Assembly (NCBI RefSeq): GCF_014651715.1
Contig: NZ_BMXK01000009.1
Span: 124,001-188,000, forward strand
DNA length: 64,000 bases
Source: Zhihengliuella salsuginis
Lineage (GTDB): Bacteria; Actinomycetota; Actinomycetes; Actinomycetales; Micrococcaceae
Reading direction: 5' to 3'
Each line of letters starts with the position of its first letter. Positions within the stretch are counted from its first letter, which is position 1. Positions 1 to 8,964 of the stretch are shown piece by piece. Made by a program: the position numbers and the translations under genes. The notes beneath the pieces were generated by a model. That model worked only from the letters and a program-made list of their open reading frames with translations, made no database searches and was not told the DNA's origin.

Positions 1-2
1 CG

Positions 3-1769
3 GGAGTCGCCGGAACCGTCTCGTGGACGGCCGCGGCCGGCGCGGGGCTGGCCCTCGCGCTCGTCGTCGCCGCCGCTCCGGCGCTCCTGCTGCCGGCAAT
101 CGTCCTGATCGCCGTGGTCGGCGCGTCCGCCGGCCGCCGCGCCAAGACCCTCTGGTGGATCCCGCTGCCGGCCCTGGCCGTGATGGCCGGGCTGGTCGTC
201 GCCGCGTTCACCAACCTGCGGGTCCTCCTGGCAGATCCCGGCGTACCGCAGGCGTTCGACGCCGCGCCGTCGTGGCAGCAGCTGCTCGGTTTCCCCGTCA
301 ACCTCGACACCGCGTCGCCCCCGGCCGGCCTTGACCTGCTGCCGGCCGGCGTGCCCTGGCTCGTGGTTGCGGCGGTCCTCGTGGCCCTGCCGGGCCTCGT
401 CCTGGCGGTTGTCGGCGTGCTGGTGCCCGACCGCGCCGGCTGGACCGCGCGCGGTGCGATGGCCGCGGTCCTGGTTCTGCTGGCCGGGGCGACCGCCGCC
501 CAGCTGGTCGCCACGGGCATCGATTCGGGGGCGGTCGTCACCGCCTTCACGGGGCCCTTCGTCTCCGGCGTCGTCCTGGCTCTGCTGCTGGCCGCGGCCG
601 TCGGGGCCGGCCAGTTGCGCTTCCGCGCGGCACCCGGCCGTGCCGCCCCGGCCCGTCCCGGGCGGGCCGTCCGCGCCGGGCTGTCCGCGGCCGGCGTCTT
701 CGCGACCGTCTCCCTGCTCGTGGCGGGGTCCGGCTGGATCGCCGGCAGCGCCGGCTACGGCGCTGAGTCGCAGGTCGCCCCGACGGCCCCGCGCAGCCTC
801 CCGGCCACGGCCGCCGACCGCGGCCAGAGCCCCCTCGAGGCCCGCACCCTCGTCGTCACGCAGCGGGAGGGCGGGGTCATGGAGACCGCGCTCATGAGCG
901 GGGCGGGCTCGACTCTCGACTCGGTCTCGGCCGTGGCGGAGGCGGATCGCTACTTCGGGCCCGTGCTCGAGTCTCAGCGCAGGGAGGACGACGACGCCAC
1001 CACCGCCCTGCGCGGAACCGTCGCCTCGATCGTGTCCGGCCAGGCGATCGATCCGCGCGAGGACCTGAGCGCCCTCGGCGTCGACTACGTGGTGCTGCGC
1101 AACGTGGACTCCTCGGGCGACTACGCCGCGTCGCAGATCGACGTCGTTCCGGGCCTGGCCTCCGTGGGCAAGACCGACGCCGGCTGGCTGTGGCGCGTCG
1201 AGCCCGTGCAGGTGGCGGGCGCCGAGGGGTCCGGTGATTTCACGGCCCGCGTGCGGATCGTGGACCGCAACCTGCAGAGCAGGCACCTGATCGCCTCCGA
1301 ACGCGGCGAAGTCTCCGCGCAGGACGTTCCGAGCGGCTCGGACGGCCGGCGCGTCGTCCTCGCGGAACGCGCAGCGACGGGCTGGTCGGCGACCTACGAC
1401 GGCCGCCCGCTGCGGTCGACGACGCTCGGCTGGGCCCAGGCATTCGAGCTGCCGGCGGAGGCCGGCGAACTGACCGTCGAGTACTCCGATCCGTGGGCCA
1501 TCCCGGTCGCGACCCTGCAGGGGCTGGTGCTGCTCATCGCGGTGCTCCTCGTGCTGCCGGTGCGCGCCCGGCGGCGGGCCGCGCTCGCGCAGCCGCGCTG
1601 GCGGACCACGGACCACATCGCCGACGAGCCGGAGCCCGCACCGGATGAAGCGGGCGCAGAGCACGACTCGGGCGCGGCCGAGGCGCCGGCCGAGCCGTCG
1701 GCAGCCGAGGACGAGCCGCAGGCGCAGGCACCGCAGCCCGACGCGACGACACCGGAGGAGCAGCGATGA
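3..1769 (+). CDS. C-terminal part of a large multi-pass membrane protein, probably a GT2 family glycosyltransferase (5' partial)
   Basis: The reading frame is open from the first bases of the window, so the N-terminus and any catalytic domain are missing. The visible part has about five hydrophobic segments in its first 230 residues, then a soluble, probably extracytoplasmic domain of about 250 residues, then one more membrane helix (around nt 1510-1560) and an acidic Ala/Glu/Pro-rich tail. The stop overlaps the ATG of the DUF5719 gene (ATGA), so the two are translationally coupled. In actinobacteria a large GT2 glycosyltransferase commonly precedes DUF5719. The glycosyltransferase assignment rests on that context, not on catalytic motifs seen here; the membrane topology is visible directly. 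A polysaccharide export or polymerisation protein is an alternative. Confidence 0.6.
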   Translation, partial: GVAGTVSWTAAAGAGLALALVVAAAPALLLPAIVLIAVVGASAGRRAKTLWWIPLPALAVMAGLVVAAFTNLRVLLADPGVPQAFDAAPSWQQLLGFPVNLDTASPPAGLDLLPAGVPWLVVAAVLVALPGLVLAVVGVLVPDRAGWTARGAMAAVLVLLAGATAAQLVATGIDSGAVVTAFTGPFVSGVVLALLLAAAVGAGQLRFRAAPGRAAPARPGRAVRAGLSAAGVFATVSLLVAGSGWIAGSAGYGAESQVAPTAPRSLPATAADRGQSPLEARTLVVTQREGGVMETALMSGAGSTLDSVSAVAEADRYFGPVLESQRREDDDATTALRGTVASIVSGQAIDPREDLSALGVDYVVLRNVDSSGDYAASQIDVVPGLASVGKTDAGWLWRVEPVQVAGAEGSGDFTARVRIVDRNLQSRHLIASERGEVSAQDVPSGSDGRRVVLAERAATGWSATYDGRPLRSTTLGWAQAFELPAEAGELTVEYSDPWAIPVATLQGLVLLIAVLLVLPVRARRRAALAQPRWRTTDHIADEPEPAPDEAGAEHDSGAAEAPAEPSAAEDEPQAQAPQPDATTPEEQR

Positions 1770-3421
1770 GCGACGCACCAGAGCAGACCACCAGCCGGGC
1801 CGCGCAGCGCGGCCCCGAGGTCGTCGAGGGGCGCCGCGCCCGGCGGGCCCAGCGCCGACGGATCCAGAAGATCCTCGCCGGCTCCGTCGGCGCCGTGCTC
1901 GTCCTCGGGGCCGGCGGCGGCGTCGCCGCGGCGGGGATCTTCGGTGTGCCCAGCGCCGCCGGGGACCTCGGCATCACGCGGTCCGAGGTTCCGGCCGGCG
2001 AGGCCGTGTTCTCCTGCCCCCCGGTGCCACGCGTGGTGGAGGGCAGCACGGCGGAGGGAACCGATCCCCAGTTCGCCGCCGACTCGGAGTCGGCCGAGTC
2101 CGCACTGCGGGCGGCCGTGGTCAGCGACGCCGCCGAGCGACTTCCCGGCAGCGCCATCACGACCCTGGAGGGCGAGGACATCGAGCGCCTCGCCCCGCAG
2201 ATCGACCCGGCCGAGGCCGAGGAGGCGGCAGGTGCAAGCGCCGACGGCTACAGCGGGCAGCGGGCCACGGTGCGCAGCGGCGTGGACGAACCGGACTGGG
2301 CCGTCCTGCGCGCGCAGCCGCTCGGCGGGCTCAAGTCCCTGGCCGGGCAGAGCCGCGCCTACCAGGCCGAAGACGGCGACCTGGCCGGCTTCGCCGCCTC
2401 GACGTGCCGGCCGCCGTCGAACGACCAGTGGATCACCGGCGCCTCCACCGAGGTGGGGCGGACGGGCCTGCTGATGCTCGCCAACCCGTCCGCCTCGGCG
2501 GCGACGGTCAATCTCGACGTCGTCGGTTCGACGGGCCGCGCCGACGCGGGCAACCTGCGCGGGATCGTCCTCGGGCCCGGGCAGACGAAGAACATCGTGC
2601 TCGCCGGCTTCATCGCCGACGACCCCTCCGTCAGCGTGCGCGTCCGGTCCACGGGCGCACCGGTGAACGCCGTCGTGCAGCAGTCCGTGCTGCGCGGGCT
2701 CACCCCCGGCGGCGTCGAGTACCTCGAGGCGGGCGAATCCGCCGGCCCCGCACAGGTGGTCCCCGGCGTCATGGTGCCGGAGGAGTCCAACCTGCCCGCA
2801 GACGACGTCGCCGACGCCCGCCCCGAACTGCAGATCACGAATCCGGGCTCGCGCGAGGCCGAGGTGAACGTGCGGATCTTCCGGACGAGCGGCGAGGTCG
2901 ACGTGCCCGGCGGCGCGACGGTGACCGTGCCGGCCGACTCCGTGGCGACGCTGCCGCTCGACGGGCTGGGGGAGGGGAGCTACACGGTCGCCCTGCAGTC
3001 GGACGAGTCGGTCGTCGCAGGTGCTCGTTCGGTGCGCGGCACCGAGGAGTCCGGACTCGACTTCGGCTGGGCGGCGTCGGCCAAGCGTCTCGGCAACCAG
3101 CACCTGCTGGCCGTGCCGCAGCTGGCCCCCGTCCATCTCGTCTTCGGCTCGGCCGGCGGAGCCTCCGAGGTGACGCTGCGCCCGATCGCCGCCGACGGCG
3201 GCATCGGCGAGGCCTCCACGATCGTGCTCGACGGTGCCACGACCAGGACCTTCGCCCTGGACGACCTCGAACCGGACGCCGTCGCCGTCCTGATCGACGC
3301 TTCCGGCGAAGCGGTCTTCGGGGCGCAGCTCGTGCTCGCGAGTGGCAACGGGATCTCCATCCCGTCCATCCCGCGGGCGAGCGAGGGCCAGCGCAGCATC
3401 GCCGTCGACGTCACGCGTTAG
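1766..3421 (+). CDS. DUF5719 family membrane-anchored protein
   Basis: A 551-residue protein with a basic cytoplasmic N-terminus (RRARRAQRRR near residue 25), one membrane anchor at about residues 36-60 and a long acidic extracytoplasmic region rich in beta-type sequence. There are few cysteines and no recognisable catalytic motif. This organisation, and the position directly after a large membrane glycosyltransferase and before the Rv3259-like and DUF3499 genes, fits the DUF5719 family of actinobacteria. It probably acts at the cell surface with the upstream gene, since its ATG overlaps that gene's stop. Its stop overlaps the stop of the convergent gene by four bases. The biochemical role is unknown. 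Confidence 0.75.
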   Translation: MSDAPEQTTSRAAQRGPEVVEGRRARRAQRRRIQKILAGSVGAVLVLGAGGGVAAAGIFGVPSAAGDLGITRSEVPAGEAVFSCPPVPRVVEGSTAEGTDPQFAADSESAESALRAAVVSDAAERLPGSAITTLEGEDIERLAPQIDPAEAEEAAGASADGYSGQRATVRSGVDEPDWAVLRAQPLGGLKSLAGQSRAYQAEDGDLAGFAASTCRPPSNDQWITGASTEVGRTGLLMLANPSASAATVNLDVVGSTGRADAGNLRGIVLGPGQTKNIVLAGFIADDPSVSVRVRSTGAPVNAVVQQSVLRGLTPGGVEYLEAGESAGPAQVVPGVMVPEESNLPADDVADARPELQITNPGSREAEVNVRIFRTSGEVDVPGGATVTVPADSVATLPLDGLGEGSYTVALQSDESVVAGARSVRGTEESGLDFGWAASAKRLGNQHLLAVPQLAPVHLVFGSAGGASEVTLRPIAADGGIGEASTIVLDGATTRTFALDDLEPDAVAVLIDASGEAVFGAQLVLASGNGISIPSIPRASEGQRSIAVDVTR

Positions 3422-3948
3422 GGTCCGCGCAGGTTGCTGCGGCCGTAGGTCGAGTCGACCTGCTCGGGACTGAGGTTCAGCAGCTCGGCGACGAGCTCGA
3501 TCACCACATCGTGGACGAGCTCCGGCAGTTCGGCGGGGGAGGGCGAGAGCTGCTCCACGGGCTGCCGGTAGACGACGATCTGCTGCAGCCCGGCCACGTC
3601 GCGCTCCCCGGCCGACGTGTCGACCGTCTGCGGCCTGACGCGGAGGCTGCGCCCCAGCGGCGGGGACTCGCCACGGGCGGCGGCCCGGTCCAGGCCGTCC
3701 TTCTCCGGAGCGAAGGACACCATGAACTGGATCCCGGCCACCCGCGTGCCCTGCAGCTGCTCGAGCCGCATGCTGGACTCGGCGACCAGGTCCTCGAACC
3801 GGTCCTGGCGCGTCCTGGACCCCGGCAGCGACGGCGGCATCATCGGCCCCCGCATGCCGCGGCCGTGCCTGTTTCTCCGGCGCCGGCTGAACCCCCGGTC
3901 GCCGCCGGGGCGGTGCTCGGGACCGGAATCGAACGTGAATGAACCCAT
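3418..3948 (-). CDS. Rv3259-like 'metallopeptidase family' protein (zincin-like fold, HExxH not present)
   Basis: A 176-residue protein. From about residue 31 the segment MRGPMMPPSLPGSRTRQDRF closely resembles the start of mycobacterial Rv3259, as I remember that sequence. Family members are annotated as metallopeptidases, but here the expected HExxH is HDVVIELVAE, so classical zinc-peptidase chemistry is doubtful. The first 30 residues are basic and low-complexity. The ATG is supported by a leaderless arrangement, TAGGCT followed by six bases and ATG on the minus strand. The divergent neighbour is DUF3499, the same pairing as Rv3258c/Rv3259. Function is unknown. Confidence 0.75.
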   Translation of the reverse strand: MGSFTFDSGPEHRPGGDRGFSRRRRNRHGRGMRGPMMPPSLPGSRTRQDRFEDLVAESSMRLEQLQGTRVAGIQFMVSFAPEKDGLDRAAARGESPPLGRSLRVRPQTVDTSAGERDVAGLQQIVVYRQPVEQLSPSPAELPELVHDVVIELVAELLNLSPEQVDSTYGRSNLRGP

Positions 3949-4017
3949 CTGACGAGCCTATCCCGCCCGCCGTGCCGGTCCACCGTTCCGTCGCCGGAGG
4001 CGGTAGGGTGGGGGCTC

Positions 4018-4455
4018 GTGGGATCAAATCGTCTGTGTTCGCGTACGGGCTGCCAGCAGCCGGCCATCGCTACTTTGACGTACGTGTACGCCGACTCCAC
4101 GGCGGTGCTCGGCCCGTTGGCCACGTACGCGGAGCCGCACTGCTACGACCTCTGCGCGATCCACGCCGGCCGCCTCACGGTGCCGCGCGGCTGGAACGTC
4201 CTGCGGCTGGAGATCCCCGACGCCCCGCGCGTCGCCCCCGACGAACTCTCCGCCCTGGCCGACGCCGTCAGCGAACGGCCCGGAACCCCCGGCCGCGAGA
4301 ACGCCGCGCCGCCGTCGGACGCGGCGGAGACGGCGGACGAGGACCACCGCACGTGGGGCCAGGCACTGACCCCGCCGGAGGACGCCGGCGTCGACGGTAC
4401 CCCGCAGCCGGGCGAGAAGCCGCGCCTGCGCATGCTGCGCGAACCCAACCAGTAG
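4018..4455 (+). CDS. DUF3499 domain-containing protein, Cys-rich zinc-ribbon-like
   Basis: A 145-residue protein starting at GTG. Its N-terminal half carries paired cysteines, CSRTGC near residues 7-12 and HCYDLCAIH near residues 40-48, which look like a treble-clef or zinc-ribbon metal site. The C-terminal half is acidic, Pro/Ala-rich and probably disordered. This matches DUF3499 (Rv3258c family), found beside the Rv3259-like gene. The start is supported by TAGGGT eight bases upstream of the GTG, the spacing of a leaderless mRNA. Function is unknown; a small nucleic-acid or metal-binding protein is only a guess. Confidence 0.85.
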   Translation: MGSNRLCSRTGCQQPAIATLTYVYADSTAVLGPLATYAEPHCYDLCAIHAGRLTVPRGWNVLRLEIPDAPRVAPDELSALADAVSERPGTPGRENAAPPSDAAETADEDHRTWGQALTPPEDAGVDGTPQPGEKPRLRMLREPNQ

Positions 4456-4535
4456 AGCCCCGGCGCGCGTCGCGGTGTGACGCGCGCCGCCGCGCGGGGG
4501 CACGCGGCGCGCAGCCGACGACCTAGACTGGGGCC

Positions 4536-4709
4536 ATGTCCCACATCTCTGCCGACCTGCTGAAGATCCTGCGCTGCCCGGTCACCGGTTCCACGCTCGA
4601 ACGCCGCGGCGACGAACTGGTCTCCGCGCGGACCGACGACGACGGCGAACGCATCGCGTACCCGGTGCAGGACGGGATCCCCGTGCTCCTGCCGCCGACC
4701 GCATCCTGA
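4536..4709 (+). CDS. Trm112 family protein
   Basis: A 57-residue protein ([20 protein letters not shown]...). The L-x-C-P motif near residue 14 and the C-terminal [12 protein letters not shown] segment are typical of bacterial Trm112/YcaR-like proteins. Eukaryotic Trm112 activates methyltransferases; the bacterial role is poorly defined. Only one cysteine is present, so the usual zinc site is incomplete. TAGACT lies six bases upstream of the ATG (leaderless type). It sits 34 bp before ahcY, whose product removes the S-adenosylhomocysteine made by methyltransferases, so co-transcription makes sense. Confidence 0.85.
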   Translation: MSHISADLLKILRCPVTGSTLERRGDELVSARTDDDGERIAYPVQDGIPVLLPPTAS

Positions 4710-4743
4710 TTCCCTCTCTCACCCCATCCACGGAAGAGGCCCC

Positions 4744-6213
4744 ATGACATTCGAGTACAAGATCGCCGACATCTCCCTCCACGAGGCCGGGCGCCACCAG
4801 ATCCGCCTCGCCGAGCACGAGATGCCGGGCCTGATGAGCCTGCGCGCCGAGTACGGCGCGGCGCAGCCGCTGGCCGGCGCCCGCATCGCCGGTTCCCTGC
4901 ACATGACCGTGCAGACCGCCGTGCTGATCGAGACCCTCGTGGCGCTCGGCGCCGAGGTGCGCTGGGCGAGCTGCAACATCTTCTCCACGCAGGACGAGGC
5001 CGCGGCCGCCGTCGTGGTCGGCCCGGCCGGCAGCCCCGAGGAGCCGCGCGGCGTCCCCGTGTTCGCGTGGAAGAACGAGTCCCTCGAGGACTACTGGTGG
5101 ACCGCGGAGCAGATTCTGACGTGGCCCGGCGCCGAGAAGGACCCGGCGCTCGGCCCCAACATGATCCTCGACGACGGCGGCGACGCGACGATGCTCCTGC
5201 ACCAGGGCGTCGAGTTCGAGGCCGCCGGGGCCGTGCCCGAGCCCGGTGAGGACGACCCGCACGAGTACACGATCGTGCTCGCCCGCCTCCGCGCGTCGCT
5301 GGCGGCCGACCCGCAGAAGTTCACGCGCCTGGCCCCTGGCATCAAGGGCGTCACCGAGGAGACCACCACCGGCGTCATGCGCCTCTACCAGCTCGCCGAG
5401 GCCGGCCAGCTGCTCTTCCCGGCGATCAACGTCAACGACTCGGTCACCAAGTCCAAGTTCGACAACAAGTACGGCATCCGCCACTCGCTGCCGGACGGCA
5501 TCATGCGCGCCACCGACGTGCTCATCGGCGGCAAGGTCGCCGTCGTCTGCGGCTACGGCGACGTCGGCAAGGGCGCGGCCGAGGCCCTGCGCGGCCAGGG
5601 CGCCCGCGTCGTTGTCACCGAGATCGACCCGATCTGCGCGCTGCAGGCCGCCATGGACGGCTACCAGGTCGCGCACCTGGACTCCGTGATCGGACAGGGC
5701 GACATCTTCATCACCACCACCGGCGGCAAGGACATCATCATGGCCGCCGACATGCTGAAGATGAAGGACAAGGCGATCGTCGGAAACGTCGGCCACTTCG
5801 ACAACGAGATCGACATGGCCGGGCTCGCCGCCATCGACGGGGTGCGCAAGGTCGAGATCAAGCCGCAGGTGCACGAGTGGGTGCTCGACGCGGGGACCGC
5901 CGCCGCACGCTCGATCATCGTCCTCTCGGAGGGCCGCCTGCTGAACCTGGGCAACGCCACCGGCCACCCGAGCTTCGTCATGTCGAACTCGTTCGCGAAC
6001 CAGACGATCGGCCAGATCGAGCTCTTCACGAAGGACGGCACCGGCGAGTACGCCAAGGACGTGTACGTGCTGCCGAAGATCCTCGACGAGAAGGTCGCCC
6101 GGCTGCACCTCGACGCCCTCGGAGTGGAGCTGACGGAGCTCAGCGGCGAGCAGGCCGCCTACCTCGGCCTCGACGTCCAGGGCCCCTACAAGGCCGCGCA
6201 CTACCGCTACTGA
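4744..6213 (+). CDS. ahcY: Adenosylhomocysteinase (SAH hydrolase)
   Basis: Cytosolic enzyme of the activated-methyl cycle: it reversibly hydrolyses S-adenosylhomocysteine to adenosine and homocysteine using tightly bound NAD. The 489-residue length is normal for the long actinobacterial form. Visible motifs are [13 protein letters not shown] in the substrate domain, the NAD-binding GYGDVGKG near residue 270, [11 protein letters not shown], and the C-terminal [10 protein letters not shown] that closes the active site of the neighbouring subunit. It follows the Trm112 gene by 34 bp and is followed by a strong hairpin terminator. No SAH riboswitch is visible in the short upstream gap. Confidence 0.98.
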   Translation: MTFEYKIADISLHEAGRHQIRLAEHEMPGLMSLRAEYGAAQPLAGARIAGSLHMTVQTAVLIETLVALGAEVRWASCNIFSTQDEAAAAVVVGPAGSPEEPRGVPVFAWKNESLEDYWWTAEQILTWPGAEKDPALGPNMILDDGGDATMLLHQGVEFEAAGAVPEPGEDDPHEYTIVLARLRASLAADPQKFTRLAPGIKGVTEETTTGVMRLYQLAEAGQLLFPAINVNDSVTKSKFDNKYGIRHSLPDGIMRATDVLIGGKVAVVCGYGDVGKGAAEALRGQGARVVVTEIDPICALQAAMDGYQVAHLDSVIGQGDIFITTTGGKDIIMAADMLKMKDKAIVGNVGHFDNEIDMAGLAAIDGVRKVEIKPQVHEWVLDAGTAAARSIIVLSEGRLLNLGNATGHPSFVMSNSFANQTIGQIELFTKDGTGEYAKDVYVLPKILDEKVARLHLDALGVELTELSGEQAAYLGLDVQGPYKAAHYRY

Positions 6214-6225
6214 ATCCACCCCGCC

Positions 6226-6261
6226 GGCAGGCCCGCGCCCCGCACGGGGTGCGGGCCTGCC
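6226..6261 (+). terminator. Strong intrinsic-type terminator after ahcY
   Basis: A 16-bp stem (GGCAGGCCCGCGCCCC with its complement, one G-U pair) closed by a 4-nt loop, starting 12 bp after the ahcY stop. There is no T-tract, as is usual for high-GC actinobacteria. It also lies just beyond the end of the convergent VOC gene and could serve both. Confidence 0.8.
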
Positions 6262-6286
6262 GTCTGCCCGGGCCCCTGCATACGGC

Positions 6287-6694
6287 TCACGCGGCGCCGT
6301 TCGGGTGGGCGGCCGCCCAGTGCGGGCTCTGGATGAGACCGAGGAGGTTGCCGAAGGGATCGGCCACGGAGGCGCTCCACCAGCCGTCGCCTCGCTGTAC
6401 GACCGGATCGAACGTCCGCGCGCCGAGTGCGACGAGCCGGGCGGACGCCGACTGGATGTTGTCGACGTGCATCGACACCAGTGCGCCGCCCGGGGCATCC
6501 AGTGCCGGCCGGTAGGAGGCGTGCATCAGGGCGAACTCGTCCTCGTCGTCGCCGAAGCGCCACTCCGCGTACTGCGGATTGCCCGCCTCGGGGCGCACGA
6601 AGTACGGCGGGGCGCCGAAAACGGCCGAATACCACTCGATGGCCGCCGTCATGTCCTCGGCGACGAAGTTGAGGTTTGCGAGACCTCGCAGCAT
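6287..6694 (-). CDS. VOC superfamily (glyoxalase/bleomycin-resistance-like) protein
   Basis: A 135-residue protein of one VOC unit: NLNFVAEDMTAAIEWYSAVFG at the start and VADPFGNLLGLIQSP at the end are the typical first and last strands, with a Glu/His-type metal site expected. The substrate cannot be told from sequence; members include glyoxalases, dioxygenases and resistance proteins. The start was chosen over an upstream in-frame ATG because gaggagga lies at proper distance. It is divergent from a WYL-domain regulator, and a perfect palindrome lies between them, so it is probably that regulator's target. Confidence 0.85.
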   Translation of the reverse strand: MLRGLANLNFVAEDMTAAIEWYSAVFGAPPYFVRPEAGNPQYAEWRFGDDEDEFALMHASYRPALDAPGGALVSMHVDNIQSASARLVALGARTFDPVVQRGDGWWSASVADPFGNLLGLIQSPHWAAAHPNGAA

Positions 6695-6751
6695 GGCTTC
6701 CTCCTCATGTTCCCGGCGGTCGATCCGCCGTGAACACGACGATTCCACGTG

Positions 6752-6774
6752 AAGTGCTCACCAATTGAGCACTT
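6752..6774. promoter_or_regulatory. Perfect inverted repeat, probable operator of the WYL regulator
   Basis: AAGTGCTCA-ccaat-TGAGCACTT: two perfect 9-bp arms with a 5-bp spacer in the 99-bp gap between the divergent VOC gene and WYL regulator, 20 bp upstream of the regulator's ATG. Position and symmetry suggest binding by a dimeric DeoR/WYL-type repressor that controls both genes. Confidence 0.7.
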
Positions 6775-6793
6775 TCTGTGCGAGACTTCCGCC

Positions 6794-7726
6794 ATGCGGG
6801 CAGACCGACTGATCCGGGTCCTCCTCGTGCTGCAGTCTCGCAGCACGGTGACCGCCGCGGAACTCGCCGACGATCTGGAGGTCTCGATCGCGACGGCGCG
6901 CCGCGACCTCGCAGCCCTTTCCTCCGCAGGCGTCCCGGTCTACCCGCAGCGGGGCCGCGGCGGCGGCTGGAGCCTGGTCGGCGGGGCGCGCACGAACCTC
7001 ACCGGGCTGACCGAACCCGAAGCGACCGCCCTCTTCGCCCTGATCGGCCAGATCCACGGCGTGCCGGGGGAGGCCGCCACTGCGATTCGCAAGCTGGTGC
7101 AGGCCCTGCCCTCGACGTTCCGCAGCGGGGCGGAGCGCGCCATCGGATCGACGGTGCGCGATGACGCGCCGTGGGGCGCGGTGCACCAGGGGCCGCCGGA
7201 GACCGTCGCCGAACTGCAGGCCGCGATCGCCGCGGAGAGCGCGGTCGTGATCTCGTACGCGGACCGCGGGCCCGTCGGACTCACTCCACTGGGCGTCGCC
7301 GCCCGCGGCGGCACCTGGTATCTGCTCGCTTCGCGCGACGCAGGCGAGCCCCGGCTCTACCGGGCCGACCGCATTCGCGACGTGCGGCGGTCCGGACGGG
7401 CCGCGGTGCGCCCGGCGGGCTTCGACCTGACCAAGGCGTGGGCCGCGGCGGTGGCGCGCGTGGAGGAACTGCGCGGCGTCGTGTCCGCGCGGGCTCTGGT
7501 CCATGCGCACGCCGTGGCAGCTCTGGGACGTGCCTTCGGGGCGCAGATGACGCCGATGGGCGCGGCGGCCGACGGCCGGGTGCGAGTGGAGCTGCGGGCG
7601 CAGAGCGCCGAGGCCCTGGCGGAGCAGGTTGCCGGATGGAGCGCGGCGGCCGAAGTCGTCGAACCGGCGGAGGTGCGGTCCGCCATCGCCGCGCTGGGGG
7701 CCCGGCTCGTCTCGACCTACGGTTGA
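6794..7726 (+). CDS. HTH / WYL-domain transcriptional regulator (YafY type)
   Basis: A 310-residue regulator. Residues 1-55 form a DeoR-like winged helix (ADRLIRVLLVLQSRSTVTAA, then LEVSIATARRDLAAL). A WYL domain follows in the middle, here VISYADRGPVGLTPLGVAARGG..WYLLASRD, and then a C-terminal WCX-type extension. WYL domains are thought to sense ligands or nucleic acids. I chose the ATG at MRADRL because the longer frame would start on the other side of the inverted repeat. The gene is divergent from the VOC gene, its likely target, and probably represses its own promoter through the palindrome at 6752-6774. Confidence 0.88.
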   Translation: MRADRLIRVLLVLQSRSTVTAAELADDLEVSIATARRDLAALSSAGVPVYPQRGRGGGWSLVGGARTNLTGLTEPEATALFALIGQIHGVPGEAATAIRKLVQALPSTFRSGAERAIGSTVRDDAPWGAVHQGPPETVAELQAAIAAESAVVISYADRGPVGLTPLGVAARGGTWYLLASRDAGEPRLYRADRIRDVRRSGRAAVRPAGFDLTKAWAAAVARVEELRGVVSARALVHAHAVAALGRAFGAQMTPMGAAADGRVRVELRAQSAEALAEQVAGWSAAAEVVEPAEVRSAIAALGARLVSTYG

Positions 7727-7829
7727 TGAACGCCGCACTACTTCGGTCGGGGGCGGCGCGGGTCATTCGGAGCCAGGGGCCTGCCCGCCGACTAGGGTGG
7801 GGAAGGACGTCAGCCACGAGAGGAACTGC

Positions 7830-8960
7830 ATGAGCGAGAAGGCGAACAGCGCAAGCGCGAGCGAGTCGGCCACCGAGCCGATCGAGCGCCCGTCCGGTCT
7901 CCGTTCCGACGCGGCGCCGGACGCGCAGAAGGCCTCCGGCCCGGGCACGGCTCAGCCCGCCGCCGACCCGGCACCCGAGGAGAAGACGGAGACGGCCGCC
8001 CTGCCCACCTCCGAGCCGCGCCGCGGGCGCCGCTCGGCGGAGTCGGCCGGCGAGGCCTCCGGCGGCGGCACGGCAGCCGACGACCCGGTCGCGGGCGCCG
8101 CCGCCGAACGTGAGAAGAGCCCCGCCTCCGCGACGAAGGTGCTGCGCTCCGCCGAGGCGGCTGCCGCCCGCGCGACCCCGGAACCCGTGGCCGCGCCGGT
8201 CGCGGACCCCGCGGACAGCAAACGGCGCGGCGACGCCCGCGAGGCCGCCCTGCGCGCCAAGCCGCTCGGGCCGCGGATCGTGCAGACCCTGCTCGCCGTC
8301 GTCTACCCGTTCCTGCTGGTCATCGGCGCGCTCAAGGCCGTCGCCAGCCCCTGGTTCCTGTGGCTGGAATACCACCGTCCGGGCTTCCCGGCGGACGAGT
8401 TCGGGTGGGACACGGCCCAGCGGCTGACCTACGGCTCCTACGGCGTCGACTACCTCAACAACGCCGCGGGAGCCGGGTTCCTCGGCGGCCTGGTGGGTGC
8501 CGACGGCGCCCCGCTCATGACGGATTCCGAGGTCTCGCACATGGCCGACGTGAAGGCCGTGATCGCCACGAGCTTCGCCGCCGGATTCGTCCTGCTGGTC
8601 CTGGCCGCCCTCATGGTCTGGTTCCTGGCCAGGCGCTACCCGGGCGGGGTGCGCCGGGGTCTGTTCGCCGGCGCCGTCGCCACGCTGGTCGCCGCCGTCG
8701 CGCTCGCGGCGCTGGCGATCCTGAACTGGGGCGCGTTCTTCACGGGCGTGCACGGGCTCTTCTTCGCCGACGGTACGTGGACGTTCCAGTACTCCGACAC
8801 GCTGCTGCGGCTCTACCCCGAGCAGTTCTGGGTCGACGCCGGCATCGGCGTGGGCGTGCTGGTGCTGCTCGCCGTCGTCGCCACCCTGATCGCCACGTGG
8901 CCGACGCGCAGCCGCCGCGACCGCTCCCGCATCCGGGTCAACGGGCGCCGCTCCGCCTGA
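7830..8960 (+). CDS. TIGR01906/DUF1461 family integral membrane protein with long acidic N-terminal extension
   Basis: A 376-residue protein. The first 140 residues are a charged Ala/Glu/Ser-rich, probably disordered cytoplasmic tail. Four membrane helices follow (about 150-175, 250-275, 285-305, 350-370), with an extracytoplasmic stretch containing RLTYGSYGVDYLNN, which fits the DUF1461 family. A TAGGGT -10 box at 7793 and gagagga before the ATG support this start; the frame extends further upstream but through the -10. Convergent with the acyl-CoA synthetase gene (4-bp gap). Function is unknown. Confidence 0.75.
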   Translation: MSEKANSASASESATEPIERPSGLRSDAAPDAQKASGPGTAQPAADPAPEEKTETAALPTSEPRRGRRSAESAGEASGGGTAADDPVAGAAAEREKSPASATKVLRSAEAAAARATPEPVAAPVADPADSKRRGDAREAALRAKPLGPRIVQTLLAVVYPFLLVIGALKAVASPWFLWLEYHRPGFPADEFGWDTAQRLTYGSYGVDYLNNAAGAGFLGGLVGADGAPLMTDSEVSHMADVKAVIATSFAAGFVLLVLAALMVWFLARRYPGGVRRGLFAGAVATLVAAVALAALAILNWGAFFTGVHGLFFADGTWTFQYSDTLLRLYPEQFWVDAGIGVGVLVLLAVVATLIATWPTRSRRDRSRIRVNGRRSA

Positions 8961-8964
8961 CGGC

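Noticed and set aside
4710-4743. SAH riboswitch before ahcY
   Set aside because: Only 34 bp separate Trm112 and ahcY, too short, and no matching motif is present.
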